DNA of 64,000 bases from Pegea sp. RAD2-039. Its lineage: Eukaryota > Chordata > Thaliacea > Salpida > Salpidae. The position numbers were made by a program, and so were the translations under genes. The notes beneath the pieces are model-generated. The model worked only from the letters and a program-made list of their open reading frames with translations, did no database searches and had not been told where the DNA came from. This document shows, one piece after another, positions 22,601 through 33,750 of the stretch (position 1 is its first letter; every line of letters starts with the position of its first letter). The stretch spans positions 372,001 through 436,000 of the forward strand of contig JAQGEQ010000192.1 of assembly GCA_034620365.1 (NCBI GenBank), written 5' to 3'.

Positions 22601-25600
22601 CAACCATCAAACCACGTTGTCATGGAAACAAACAACCAAATACTTTCGCTGTCTTCATTCAACTGTCCACTTTGTCCACTACTTTGGTGTCCTTGGTCCA
22701 CTTTAGTCACATTGTCACTGGTCAATTTATCACTTTTTGGTGGGTTTGTTTCATCTTGGGTTTTAGATACACTGTCCTGGCTTCCATGACTGCTTGTGTC
22801 CAGGTCTGAACTGGTCTCTGGCACATTATTAGTTTGTGCCCTACCATAAAGGACCCGAAGTCGAACAGTTGCTGACCAAACATTTCGTAGCTTGACCCAC
22901 AAAGTGTAACTAAAAAAATCAGATAAAAATCAAAAGTGGAAGGGCTGTTTAAAAAAGGGGCCACAAACCCGGTCCTCGTGTTGTCCTGCCACGTACCATC
23001 AAGTACAACTTTATTGTACAAACCATATGTGACCGCACTAACTTGATTACCTTCAAAATGTTTTTGTGTAAACTCAAATAGTCTTTTAGCGAGAGATGCT
23101 TTATCATAAATCGAACAAAGATGTAAGAGTATCCGATAAAAAGTCTCATCCGCTTGAAGAAGACATCCGGCAGACAACATCTTTTGCAGGATATGAAAAG
23201 CGTATCTCAATCCTGCTTCTTTATTGACACTAACATGTACAAATGAAGGCAAACACGCGAACCAACAACCGTACACGTTGCTAAGCAACAGCTTTGCCCA
23301 AACAGCTGGTTGTCTGTTCATCCGGAACAACTGGAAGAGAAGAGTTGACATGAAGAAGACGGATGAGAAGATCTTACTTTTTGTAAACTGCGAACTTCTT
23401 GTGCAGTTCGACGGCTGTAAATCGAAGATCCAGAAGTCCGTCGCGTTTGTCGCGGTTGTTCTGAATCAAGAACTTCCGGTCCACCGGTCTCGTCAACTAG
23501 GGCAAGTAAATGTGGGTCTAGACGTGGAAATGTTGTGTAGACATATCCAGTGTAACTAGAATCTTCTTCTGGGGGTAGAATGATGACAGTATGTTCGCTA
23601 CAAACATAAGATCAGATGAGATCTCTTGGGAGTGATTCAAAACCTTTTTAAGGTGCTATCCGCCTCCATAAGACGCGTGCTTTCAAGCGCGTGATCTGAA
23701 GATAACCGATCTATACATTGATCAAAGAAAACCAAACTAGAGGTCCTTCCACCTTGTCCCGATCCTGTATCTCTTTCTGATGTAAATGAAGCAAGCGATC
23801 TAACTTCAACAAAACTAGAAAACAACTGACAACCAACAAGGACATTAAATACTCGTTGACTCGCGCGTTCTCTACTCTTCACGAATTCTGAAACGTCATC
23901 TCACTCAAATATGATCATGATGACGTCATACACACAAACCTTGGATGTTGAATAAGGAACCAGGGTCAGTTGTACCCGCTTTGGGTCGATTAGTAATAGG
24001 CAAAAGGTATTTGCGATACCCTCTCATCATACATGCCATTAATTTAAGAAAAGATTCCTGAAAAATCCGACTTTTTAATTGAGTCGAATCAAATAATTGA
24101 TTCCAAACCTGAATATCGCGATCAATTCTTCGAAAGCGTTCGACGCGCGCAAGATCAGGATCTTTAAAAGATGAATTTAGACTGATATCTTCACTTCTGC
24201 TCTGCTCCTTCAGTTCTTTGTAACATTGTTGTAATTTCGCGCGAACAAATTTTGCCGCCTTTTTCGGCAACATCTTCCAATTGATACTCCGTTTCTCATC
24301 CATCCTAAACACGCGATCATATGACGTCATCGAAGCGATAAGTACTCACAAGGTGACGCTGTTGGTATCGAGATTAACACACACGATATCAGGAGGTGGA
24401 ACAAAAAGATCGAAGTATCTCGAATCGACGCCAGCAATAAAAGGACACGGGGCTTCGAGAACATTACACATCTCCAAGGGGCACAGAGGAATGTAGATAC
24501 AAGTCCATTTGAAAGGAAAGAGCAACTAGATGATGAAGATATGAGATTGAAGTGTTGTGAAGAGAAGATACAAACCGTGATAAGAGCTTCAGCAACACAT
24601 GTAATCTCAGATACTCTTAATGAGTGAATTACGATTTTATGTTCTGTAAGAGCGAGTAAAACTGTATTGAGAGTGTTTTCAGGACCTAAATTTTCAAGTA
24701 AAGTGACAAATGATGCTCCACTGAGAGGTATTGGAGTGATTTGAGGTCTTGTGATTGATACTTTAATCATTGATGAGATCTATAGATAAATTTAAGATGA
24801 TATTAACTCGTCACTAGGTGTCGTCTCACCTGATATTCAAGACGCGGTCGTTGTATTGAAGGAAAAGGCAGTTTATGAATGAAGTGAGAAATGTATCTGT
24901 AAATAGTATAACGACGTGATCAGTCAAGCGGAACGATGTAATTAGTCAAGCGGAACGATGTAATTAGTCAAGCGGAACGATGTAATTAGTTAAGCGGAAC
25001 GATGTAATTAGTCAAGCGGAACGACGTGATCAGCCAAGTGGAACGACGTAATTAGTCAAGTGGAACGATGTAATTAGTCAAGCGGAACGATGTAATTAGT
25101 CAAGCGGAACGATGTAATTAGTTAAGCGGAACGATAAACATCGAAACCGCCACAAACAATCTCGTGACAGCAATATTGAAACTATGACGTCATCACAAAC
25201 CTTTCAATTGGAATTTTGTGTGGGTGAGGCGAAACTGTCATCCTGTAAAGATACATCAAGAAGTCTTTGAAAGCTGTGAACATTGGCCAATGAGACAAGA
25301 TACAGATTGCTTTGTTGCTGTGGATAGTCGTGACGCGAGATGGCTTTTCACCGTCACCACGCAACAGCCGAAGATGATGACGTTGTTCTTGAGTTAACTT
25401 GGATTCAGGGTAACTTTCGTAGAAAGTGACAGTTGTTCCAAATATCTGTTGTAGTATGACGTCATATCACCGAGAAGTGACGTCATATCATCGAGAAGTG
25501 ACGTCATATGAGCGAAAAATCAATTACTTTATCAGATGTTTCAGTAGTAAGTACAAATGATGAGAAACAAGGTAACGGGTGATTAGTTTTATCGCTCCAG

Positions 25601-27352
25601 CATTCAATTGTAGCTCCCATCGGCAAACAGAAGAGCGGAACAGATTCAGGAAGTGGAAATGATGTTGTGTCTTCCTCAGGATAACGTGAAAGGACATCTG
25701 ATGATATAATCACGTGACAACGAGTTTACATGACAACAAGTGATTACGTCACCAGCTCGAAACGCGATTGAGTCAACTTGTCGAACTGATTTTTTGTAAC
25801 ATAGATGAACATTTGAACCGAGCTGGAAATATAAACTTCTTATTCGAATTAACAAACAAAAAGGGGTCGGAGTACTTACCAATCCTTTGTTAAGATTCTT
25901 ATTAATTTCTAAATAAGCATAAGGTGCTTTTTCGCCTTTATTCGGTAGAATTATACAAATATCTGTGACCACCAAAGTATTTTGAGGAGCAGACTGCTTA
26001 GCTCGTCGATAAGTTAAATAAATTGGATGGCTTCCCATTCCTAAGATTATTAAAATATGATGATTGAAAAAAAAATAGATTTTGTATCTTACCGCTTGCG
26101 TTATTTACATTTGCAGACCTTCCCGCTGGGGTTGTTTCGATTAGTTTGATGTCATTTTTTAATGTATCTAAACCTTCATCGAATACTCTAAAAAAAATAA
26201 CTGAAATATTTTGTGGGAATTTAATTTTCTACAAACCCTATATCAACAATTGGTGGTTGATCTCTCCCACGTTTGTAACAAAGCATCAGACTATGAGAAG
26301 TTAAACTCCCATGATTTAGATTAGATTCAAAACCATTTGGAGTTGTTTCAACACATGTGAACTCAATCGGGCATTTTTCTTCTAATGTTCTGCAATTAGT
26401 TTCAAGTTAAATAAGGAATTTGTAATTTAACTAATGAAATATCAAACTAATTTGTAATAAAAACAAAATCTTCTTGTGATATTTTAACTTTATATACTTA
26501 ATTCAAACTGTTCTAAAGGTTTACAAAAAACATTTTCACTTGACTAATATTTCTAGTATTTCAATATCTAAAAATGGAATGAATTAAAAATGTTGACAAA
26601 CTTAACCAACAACTTATATAAGATTCAAGACTCCTACAGAAGTATGATTAGAATGAAAGTTCAATACAAGTTGATGTTTATCTCAATTTTGAATTGTTTA
26701 TAATTGCAAACGTTTTTATAGAGGCAACCAAGAGTTGTGTTTACTAATCTGCTATCTACTTTCTTATTACTCTCAAATAATATTATGTTATCCAGGTTCT
26801 TGAAGTAAAGCTTGTCATTAGTCTAGTAATAGATTAAACACTTGACTTTCAGCTTCTTATCAATAATAATCAAAAGTATGTAAAGCCTACTTTTCATAAC
26901 TTTCAACATCTATTTTGTTATATTTACAAAATTTTAGGAGTTTTTTATCTTTTTCTACTACAATAAACCATTTATTTCATCATCAGTAGTTCCTCATTCA
27001 AAATAATAATACTAAAAATATGTTTAACTTTTGGAGGTATTTTGAATTTACAACATTTTAATAAATTAATATTTTAGTTTAAATGTTAGGGAAAGTAAAT
27101 AAAAGTTGATTATCTTTTAAATAAATTATATTTTTCAATTAATTTATAAACAATATCAAAAAATAATTCAGTGATTTGATACCAATAAACTTACTTATTA
27201 ATTATACATATTTCAGTTATAGGATCTTTTTTGTCAGTATTCATCCAGCTAGTATTACCACTTGCACCATCTTCTTTGAGTGGTTGAGAGCTTTCGTTTA
27301 AACCACAAACAACAAAATAATCAGCAATTTGAAAATTAGATTCAGAGGACAT
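19680..27352 (-). CDS. DENND4: DENND4 (Crag-like) Rab guanine-nucleotide exchange factor
   Basis: DENN-domain protein of the DENND4/Crag group, exchange factors for Rab10-type GTPases in membrane traffic. I joined 30 exons with consistent phases (about 1,721 residues), starting at ATG 27352-27350: exon 1 27352-27195, 2 26389-26237, 3 26187-26093, 4 26040-25880, 5 25822-25753, 6 25697-25528, 7 25445-25201, 8 24896-24830, 9 24779-24576, 10 24525-24350, 11 24304-23940, 12 23887-23644, 13 23597-23378, 14 23330-22969, then 22909-22644, 22592-22494, 22447-22250, 22201-22141, 22090-22023, 21975-21805, 21754-21547, 21495-21200, 21150-21070, 21017-20917, 20870-20749, 20693-20642, 20593-20405, 20351-20150, 20103-19885 and 19822-19680. 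Order: N-terminal ADYFVVCGL and MABP-like region, DENN core ([45 protein letters not shown]), PPR-like [16 protein letters not shown], a low-complexity serine-rich middle, CxxC pairs with [14 protein letters not shown], and the C-terminal [13 protein letters not shown]. Middle exon borders are the least certain. Confidence 0.93.
22593..22643 (-). other. 51-nt in-frame intron or retained segment in DENND4
   Basis: Bounded by GTATTT and TATGTAG. It is 51 nt long with no in-frame stop, so both spliced and retained forms stay in frame. Removal places S-M directly before QSDHGYNSM, which aligns with the conserved QSDQGYGS of vertebrate DENND4 proteins; I therefore prefer splicing. Confidence 0.7.
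24915..25137. repeat. 22-bp tandem repeat in DENND4 intron 7, about 10 copies
   Basis: Unit GTCAAGCGGAACGATGTAAT plus TA, with variants (caagTgg, Taagcgg, gaCgtgatc). The array fills most of the intron between exons 7 and 8 and is unrelated in sequence to the 24-bp minisatellite. Confidence 0.95.
25455..25510. repeat. 21-bp triplicate containing TGACGTCAT in DENND4 intron 6
   Basis: Three successive TGACGTCATAT blocks at 25457, 25478 and 25499, separated by CAYCGAGAAG. They lie immediately upstream (gene sense) of the exon 7 acceptor. Confidence 0.95.
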
Positions 27353-30300
27353 TATATTTAATTCAAGAATACCATGATGATGATGAAATAAAACTTAAAA
27401 ACCTAATAATTAAAAAAGTTTGATGTGAAAAAAATCATAAAGTATAATTACTCTAAAAATAAACGATAATAATGTTTAAAAAAGTAACAAATTTTTAGCT
27501 TTAAACTAAATGAGGTACACATGCTATTACTAAATCTATTGAAAAAATAAAATTTTGTAATTAAAATTAATCTAACTATTAATATCAACTTAATAATTCT
27601 GTTCATTTATCAGTTTTTAGATATTTTTTAAATAATTAGTGAGAGACTGCAGATTCTATTTTATAAAAATATAGACTGTCGACTGAAATATAATAAAAGT
27701 TATTTCTTAATCTAAAAATATTTAAAGAATAAAATCAAAAATTTAAAGCCATCTAAAAATTTTTAAGAATTTATTAATTTAGAATATAAATCAGAATATC
27801 GATATAAAATCTAAACAAATAAAAAGTATTTTTAAGAAATAAAGTCAAATCATTAAAAACAAATTTATTTAAAGTAAAATTAATTTGGTAAAAATACAAT
27901 TTTGTTTAGTTAAAAATATTTTACAATTTTAGAAAGTGTTAAAGTGATTACTTTATAAATTACATTAAAATAAACTTGTTACTAAATTGTTAGGCTAAAA
28001 ATATTTCTTAAAACTGTTTGCTAAATTTTATGATTTATTAAATTAAATATAAAAGTTAATTGTTTACAATTAAAAAACATTTTCAATTTAAAATTTTTTC
28101 AATGTTATAATTATTCAATTTATTATAAAATACAAACAAACAAACTAATTTTAAAAATCAATTAATAATTATAAAATATTTCATAATATTCTATTTATTT
28201 ATTTACTATAAATTTGTTATAAATTTATTAGTAATAAAAACTTATAAATAAAAGTAAACTACATAAAATTAAAGCTAGAATAAATTGTACTCTATAAATA
28301 AGAAATACAAAAATTTATTAATATCAACAATTTATATTTTAAGAATAAACTATTATTTTTAATGTTTAACATAAAAAGGAACGACTAAAAAGTGAAATTA
28401 CTGAAGTTTTAAGATTAAAAAAAAACTTATGATTTAATCACTTAAAATGAAACTATTAACAAAAAAAACATTTAAATCATAAATTAATTAATTTCTAAGG
28501 AACAATTAAACAAAAACAATAATTAAATGATAATAAAAATTAAAATAAAATACAGAAATCTATAAAATTTAAAAAAAAAACAATTTTATGACAAACTTTA
28601 AAAATTAGACAAAATTTAGATGAAATTAACTAAATTGCTGAAAATTTTCTAATTATTCAGACAGATTAACAAAAAACAAATTACTGATTTATCAAAATTT
28701 TGTTTATTCATGACAGAAATTTCAATGAGCTTTTGTGGCTAAAAATATATAAAAAAAACTTTTTGTTCTAGTTTATTTCAATTATGAAGAAAGTTTAAGT
28801 TCTTTTATTAATGGACATAATAATAATACTTTTTCGTTGGAAAATATTTCCATTTAGCAAATAAAGTCGCCACAAAAAATTTAATCATATATTCTAAAAT
28901 AAAGATATAAACTTAAAAAATTATTGTTTTATTTTTTAATATATCGATATAATGGGATCGTGTTTTGATAATAACAGGTAATAAATTCCATTATGGAGTT
29001 TTACAAAATTGACCCGTAAAAACTTCTCAGCCAACAACATCAAGACAAGTAAGTTTGTTACAACGATAAAAATCAAGTTAGTGTGCGAAGGTGCTGAAGA
29101 GACGCGTAACTCTACGTAGCAATACAAAAGTGTAAGCTACATAAAAAATTAATAAGTTAAATGATTTTTCAATTCAATACAACCACTAAAAATTGTTGTT
29201 TTAATTTTTATAATTTTATAAGTCCATTGAAACCACAAAATTTTTAGTATGAAAAATAACTTTTAATTAAATTTTTTCATAAGATAAAACCTTTTAGGCA
29301 TATTTCAATTAAAAGAACCATAAAAATTTTATTTTACTTCTTTATTTATAATAACTTTTATTTTATCAATGCTCTAGAGTGGAAAATACTTTTGCTTTTA
29401 AAAAATATATTTTGGCACAAAACTTGATAAGAGAAATGAACTGTAAAAGTTTGTAAAAAAATTGTTGAAGCTTTAGTAGTAGATATAAAATATAATTTCT
29501 TCAAAATAAAATCGAAGTTCAAGATTTATAATTATTCTTTATCTTTTGTCTTCTGTTTTTATCTTCTGTCATAAGCAGTTGTACATTTTGATTCAAACTT
29601 GTATTGATGTAATAGTTTTAACGTCTTAAAACATTTCAGAGTTTATTTACACAATTGTTGACAGTATCCTGAATTTTCATTAAGAAATACATATAGTCTC
29701 TTACATATAAAAGAAAAAAATCTGTAAAAAATCTTTGATATTTGAAATTTCTTTGTGGTGAGGCAGATAATTAAAATACTAATAGTTAGATATAGAAAAG
29801 TTAGAGATTATTAGTCGAGTGGAATCAGAAGTCAATCAAATGTACCTTGAAAGCTCAAAACTGTTATTGACCCAAATTAACTGACAAACACTATACTACT
29901 GAAAAGTAAATACATTTGGAGAATTACAATCCACGCTTAAATATCTACCTGCCATGGTGGAACGACCCAGTGACTTGGGGTAGTGACTAGAGGTCGAAGA
30001 ATTGTTTATTTACTGTATTAATTTAAATCTATTTATTGAATATTACGTTTATTATAATATTTTATCAAATAATAAAGTTTCTATCTCGCTATATAACTCA
30101 AATATGAAAGTTTTAAAAAGTTAATATTCTATAAGTAGACTGAAATATTTTATAAAATTACTAAGATTAAATAGAACTACATTCATACATTTGCTAAACT
30201 TTTAATAAACATTAAGTTTAATAGTATTTGAAGTTAGATGTACGAAACGCTAAGTGGTTATCAAAATCTAACAAAACCACAAGCTAATCTTTGATGACAT

Positions 30301-31099
30301 TTCAACGATCGGAGTTGAAGAAATAAACTTAATAATCGATGTCTTGAGAAAGAAGGATGTTGTAACAACTACTGAGTTTTCATCCTTACTTCCAGAAATT
30401 GTAAAATTATTTTCAAAATCTTCAATTAATTCTTCGCTGTTCTTAGAGCTGAGAGATTATTAAAAGATTTTCGGATGTTGAACCAAAGATACTTTGAATA
30501 GTTAGTCTGATTTTATCTACGAGCTTTAGAAGGTTGTGATTGGTTGATTTGAAATATTTTAATGGTTAGTTTACAGATGAATAAACTTGACAATTTATCA
30601 ATAAATTATTGATGAGCTTGTAGACCAGAAAAACGTCTAGAAACTTCTAAGCATCTTTAACTAGAAACTTAACATTTATTCCACAGATATTTGAATAATA
30701 AAGAAAGCGACGTTTTAATCATTTATTAGTTGGTATACTTCAAACAAACCAGTGTGCTTCAACTTTGTCATATAAAAAGTAAAAATGGCTTTGATAAATA
30801 TGAAGTTGAATAAAAACAATTTAGGAAAGACTAATCAAATGAAAGATGTTTAAAGAACTCGGATTTAAAAGTTTTAAAAACTCAGAGGTTGAAGATTGCA
30901 CTTTGAGTTTGAAGGACGGTTTCACACAAATGCTAGAAACATGTTTAGATGGAAATATTGTTGATTTAAATACACGTTGATGTTAACAAGAAGACAGTGG
31001 CAATAAATGAAAGAAAATCTTTGAAATAATTCGGTTTTCTTGCAAGTAAATAAAAACTTTATACAATTGTTGTAAATTGAGAAAGTAAAAATAAATACT
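27353..31099. other. Long AT-rich intergenic region, nothing recognised
   Basis: About 3.7 kb, extremely AT-rich between 27.4 and 28.9 kb. Only short ORFs are seen (28936-29127, -, no family). No repeats, RNA genes or conserved frames were recognised. The DENND4 promoter and the MGAT2 3' UTR lie at its two ends. Confidence 0.55.
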
Positions 31100-32356
31100 T
31101 TAAATATTAACTACTTGTTTCGAGATCTTATAATAACTTTTACAAAGTTCATGGTCTCTAACATCACCCCAACCACCATTCAAGTAAGGTTTAGAAATAG
31201 GCGAAAGAGATTTAGAAGAGATAGAGATATGATCAGGATACAACCAAGACTTATCAAGTTTCTGAAAAACTTTTTCTGCTAATTTTTCAGGGATACAATC
31301 CCCATTCACTTGACGTGAATGAATTCCATTACAACCTCCTAAATGAATCACACGAGCTCTATTAAGTTTAAGAGTAATTAAATCTCCCATACAATCAGTA
31401 GCGATTCCTTGGAGGGTCCAATCCCAATTATAATCATCATAGACACAAAAGTTGTTGATACAATTCACTATATCTTCATAAAAATTCTCCTCTATCACCA
31501 TTCCAATATTATTTTTTGAACTAACCCAAACTCTTGCTTCCAAGGAGTTCTCGTCTGATATCAACCCCTGTTCATAATTCCCCAAACTAATCGTCTTACA
31601 TTCAGGGCAAGACTCCTTCATCACTTTTAAAGACTTCTTCATCACTTCAAACACATCTGGGAGCACTAAGTAGTCTTCTTCTAGTAGAAGAAGCGAGAAT
31701 TGAGTGGATGAGATGCAATTGAGGCTGTTGAAGATTGTATGGAGTTTCCAGAACCAATGATGTTTAATTTGAACAAATCTAGCTTCACGATAATGTCCGT
31801 ATTTATCTGGATGTTCAGCGTTGTTACAGCGACGCATCATCGCTTCATGACGCGATAAATCACGCGGGCAATCTTTCGGATGTTGACCAGGGAAAGAGTA
31901 AGGATGAAGCTGCATTGAAAAAGGGAAGAAGATGACCATATATCTGCAGAAGTCGATGGTTTTGATCAGTTCATCTAATTGTGGGTCAAATTTGTCCAGA
32001 CTAAGGATTAAGGTGGTCTGGTCCACATCTTTTGCTTGTTTCAATGACAACAATAGCTGACGTAAGAAGTGAACGCGTGAATGGACTTGAATCACTACAA
32101 CAATACCACCCTGGGGAGGTGGTCCAAATTTGTCCGTATTGTGAAGTTCTTGATGAAAGTTTAAATCGAAAGCTCGTTTACGAAAAGCAGAAAGATTGAA
32201 ACTGGGTGAAGAGGAGTTTTTAAGAACTCTTGATTGAATGTTGGTATTAGAATCCAAGACTTCATAACTTCTGTTTATTAAAGTGAAGGTTGTAAGTGTG
32301 AAAATAAGAAGAAAAAGAAGACATTTGAGTCGCAATCTGCGGATGAATATTTCCAT
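31100..32356 (-). CDS. MGAT2: Alpha-1,6-mannosyl-glycoprotein 2-beta-GlcNAc transferase (GnT-II)
   Basis: Golgi type II membrane enzyme (GT16) that adds beta-1,2-GlcNAc to the alpha-1,6 mannose arm, committing N-glycans to complex type. I start at ATG 32356-32354 (418 residues), because the frame upstream opens only with GTG. A short basic cytoplasmic tail (FIRRLRLK) precedes one hydrophobic anchor (about residues 10-27), then a stem and the catalytic domain. Visible family blocks: VIQVHSRVHFLRQLLLSLK, FPGQHPKDCPRDLSRHEA, the metal-binding acidic triplet in LLLLEEDYLVLPD (EED, with Y where the human enzyme has H), DYNWDWTLQ, HLGGCNGIHS and the C-terminal GGWGDVRDHELCKSY. Intronless, as in vertebrates. 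It lies 176 bp downstream of NOP53 on the same strand, with an acceptor-like TTTTATTGATTGCAG at 32430-32416. Confidence 0.95.
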   Translation of the reverse strand: MEIFIRRLRLKCLLFLLIFTLTTFTLINRSYEVLDSNTNIQSRVLKNSSSPSFNLSAFRKRAFDLNFHQELHNTDKFGPPPQGGIVVVIQVHSRVHFLRQLLLSLKQAKDVDQTTLILSLDKFDPQLDELIKTIDFCRYMVIFFPFSMQLHPYSFPGQHPKDCPRDLSRHEAMMRRCNNAEHPDKYGHYREARFVQIKHHWFWKLHTIFNSLNCISSTQFSLLLLEEDYLVLPDVFEVMKKSLKVMKESCPECKTISLGNYEQGLISDENSLEARVWVSSKNNIGMVIEENFYEDIVNCINNFCVYDDYNWDWTLQGIATDCMGDLITLKLNRARVIHLGGCNGIHSRQVNGDCIPEKLAEKVFQKLDKSWLYPDHISISSKSLSPISKPYLNGGWGDVRDHELCKSYYKISKQVVNI

Positions 32357-32532
32357 AATTGTTGCATATATCACGTTTTACATTAAAAATGACATTTGTG
32401 AAAACATCCGTAGATCTGCAATCAATAAAACAAGTTTTGAAACATTAAAAAATTTATTAATTTCAACAACAAGTTATTTGATAATTAATTAAGTTGATTA
32501 ATGAACAATTGTTCTAAAAATTGCAATTTTTT
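32357..32532 (-). promoter_or_regulatory. NOP53-MGAT2 gap with AATAAA and acceptor-like site
   Basis: The 176-bp gap contains an AATAAA (minus strand) followed by a pyrimidine-rich stretch ending in TTGCAG (AG at 32417-32416), 60 nt before the MGAT2 ATG. This arrangement fits polyadenylation of the upstream gene and trans-splicing of the downstream one in an operon. A conventional 5' UTR intron is the alternative. Confidence 0.45.
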
Positions 32533-33750
32533 TTACAAAGTAATTTCACGAAAACCACGTTTTTCCTGATACTTCTTTTTAGCAGCTCGTTTAAGAGGTT
32601 TGAAACGTTTTCGAGGTTCAATTATACATCTATGTTGAAAGCTTTTATATCTATCAAATAAAACAGAACCCTCAGGTTTTAACTTTCTTAAAGATCCTTT
32701 AATCTCATCACTGAGTTGTAAATCTTGATCAGGCTTCTCAAACTTCATATAAGACAGTTGAGGTTGCTTTTGAATAGAATTTTTCTTTTCAATTTTCTTT
32801 AAACTTTCCACTTTTTCTTTTTTCAGTTCATCCAATAACGCTTTGGTTCTAAACACTTCATTTTCACGACGATTCTTAGCTTTCATTTCTTGCTTTTTCA
32901 GTACCAACATTTTTTGTTCCATCTCTTTCTTTCGACGTTTACGAGTTTTTGGAACAGTAACAGAAGAATAAACTTCATCAGCTTCACTTTCTTCTTCTTC
33001 TTCATCACCTTCTTTATCAAACAAACCTTCTTTCAACTCTTTTTCAGCAATATCTACAGTTACATATTCACTTGGGTCCACATAAACCGCATTTTCAATC
33101 CTTTTCTCTTTTTTTAATTTCAAAACCTCTTTTTCGTATTCTTCAGCCAGTAAATTTTGATGAGAATCAAATGTAGGATTATAAGAAGAGCCCGGATGAG
33201 CAACTTCTACAGCAGTTGTAAATATTGCTTTTGGTGCTTGCATCATATGTTCAGGTTTCTTATTCTTACCAACAACTTCCTGTGTATACTTTGCTACTGT
33301 ACTCACTTTAAAGAGCTCTTCAGAGACTTTTTCAGCAGATGCAGACCATAAGTCAAAATCTTTCGGACTATTTGGATCTATTGTGGTTGATGAAACCTTC
33401 TGAGGGTTTTGTGTCTTCTTCTCTCGCTTTATTTTCTTTGATTTCTTTTTAATTGGCTCTTTTACTTCACTTCTTACACCAAGAATTTTATCCACCATCA
33501 ATACTTTTTTTCTTGCTTTATAAATAGAAGGATTAAGATTTGAAGGTATCTTTTCAATTATAAACAAGTCTTCATCTTTTTTATCTTCAACAGAACCTCC
33601 AGTTCTCAATTCAAGTCTTTTTTTATCAAGAGCATCTTCAATTTCACTGATATCTATTTTCTTACTCCAATTTTTCTTTTTATTTTTACTCCATCTTTGC
33701 TTTTTCTTCTTTACTTTACCAGACATTTGCTGAGAAAACTCTAAAGGCAT
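32533..33750 (-). CDS. NOP53: NOP53 / PICT-1 (GLTSCR2) ribosome biogenesis protein
   Basis: Nucleolar 60S biogenesis factor that links 5S RNP assembly and exosome recruitment in other eukaryotes. It has 405 residues and is highly charged: a lysine/arginine-rich N terminus (KKKQRWSKNKKKNWSKK), the family block FIIEKIPSNLNPS followed by ARKKVLMVDKILG, the block HPGSSYNPTFDSHQNLLAEE near the middle, an acidic run of Glu/Asp (about residues 245-260), long charged helices, and a basic tail (EPRKRFKPLKRAAKKK). These landmarks and the length fit NOP53. Intronless here, and first of a close head-to-tail pair with MGAT2; an AATAAA lies in the gap. Confidence 0.9.
   Translation of the reverse strand: MPLEFSQQMSGKVKKKKQRWSKNKKKNWSKKIDISEIEDALDKKRLELRTGGSVEDKKDEDLFIIEKIPSNLNPSIYKARKKVLMVDKILGVRSEVKEPIKKKSKKIKREKKTQNPQKVSSTTIDPNSPKDFDLWSASAEKVSEELFKVSTVAKYTQEVVGKNKKPEHMMQAPKAIFTTAVEVAHPGSSYNPTFDSHQNLLAEEYEKEVLKLKKEKRIENAVYVDPSEYVTVDIAEKELKEGLFDKEGDEEEEESEADEVYSSVTVPKTRKRRKKEMEQKMLVLKKQEMKAKNRRENEVFRTKALLDELKKEKVESLKKIEKKNSIQKQPQLSYMKFEKPDQDLQLSDEIKGSLRKLKPEGSVLFDRYKSFQHRCIIEPRKRFKPLKRAAKKKYQEKRGFREITL

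Noticed and set aside
19168..25510. CRISPR-like arrays (24-bp and 22-bp periodic repeats)
   Set aside because: There are no unique spacers, and the repeats are contiguous minisatellites in a eukaryotic gene.
29936..29995. Short GC-richer patch resembling half a tRNA
   Set aside because: No cloverleaf can be drawn and box A is absent.
32357..32374. Longer MGAT2 N terminus
   Set aside because: The extra six codons open with GTG. ATG 32356 gives a normal short cytoplasmic tail before the anchor.
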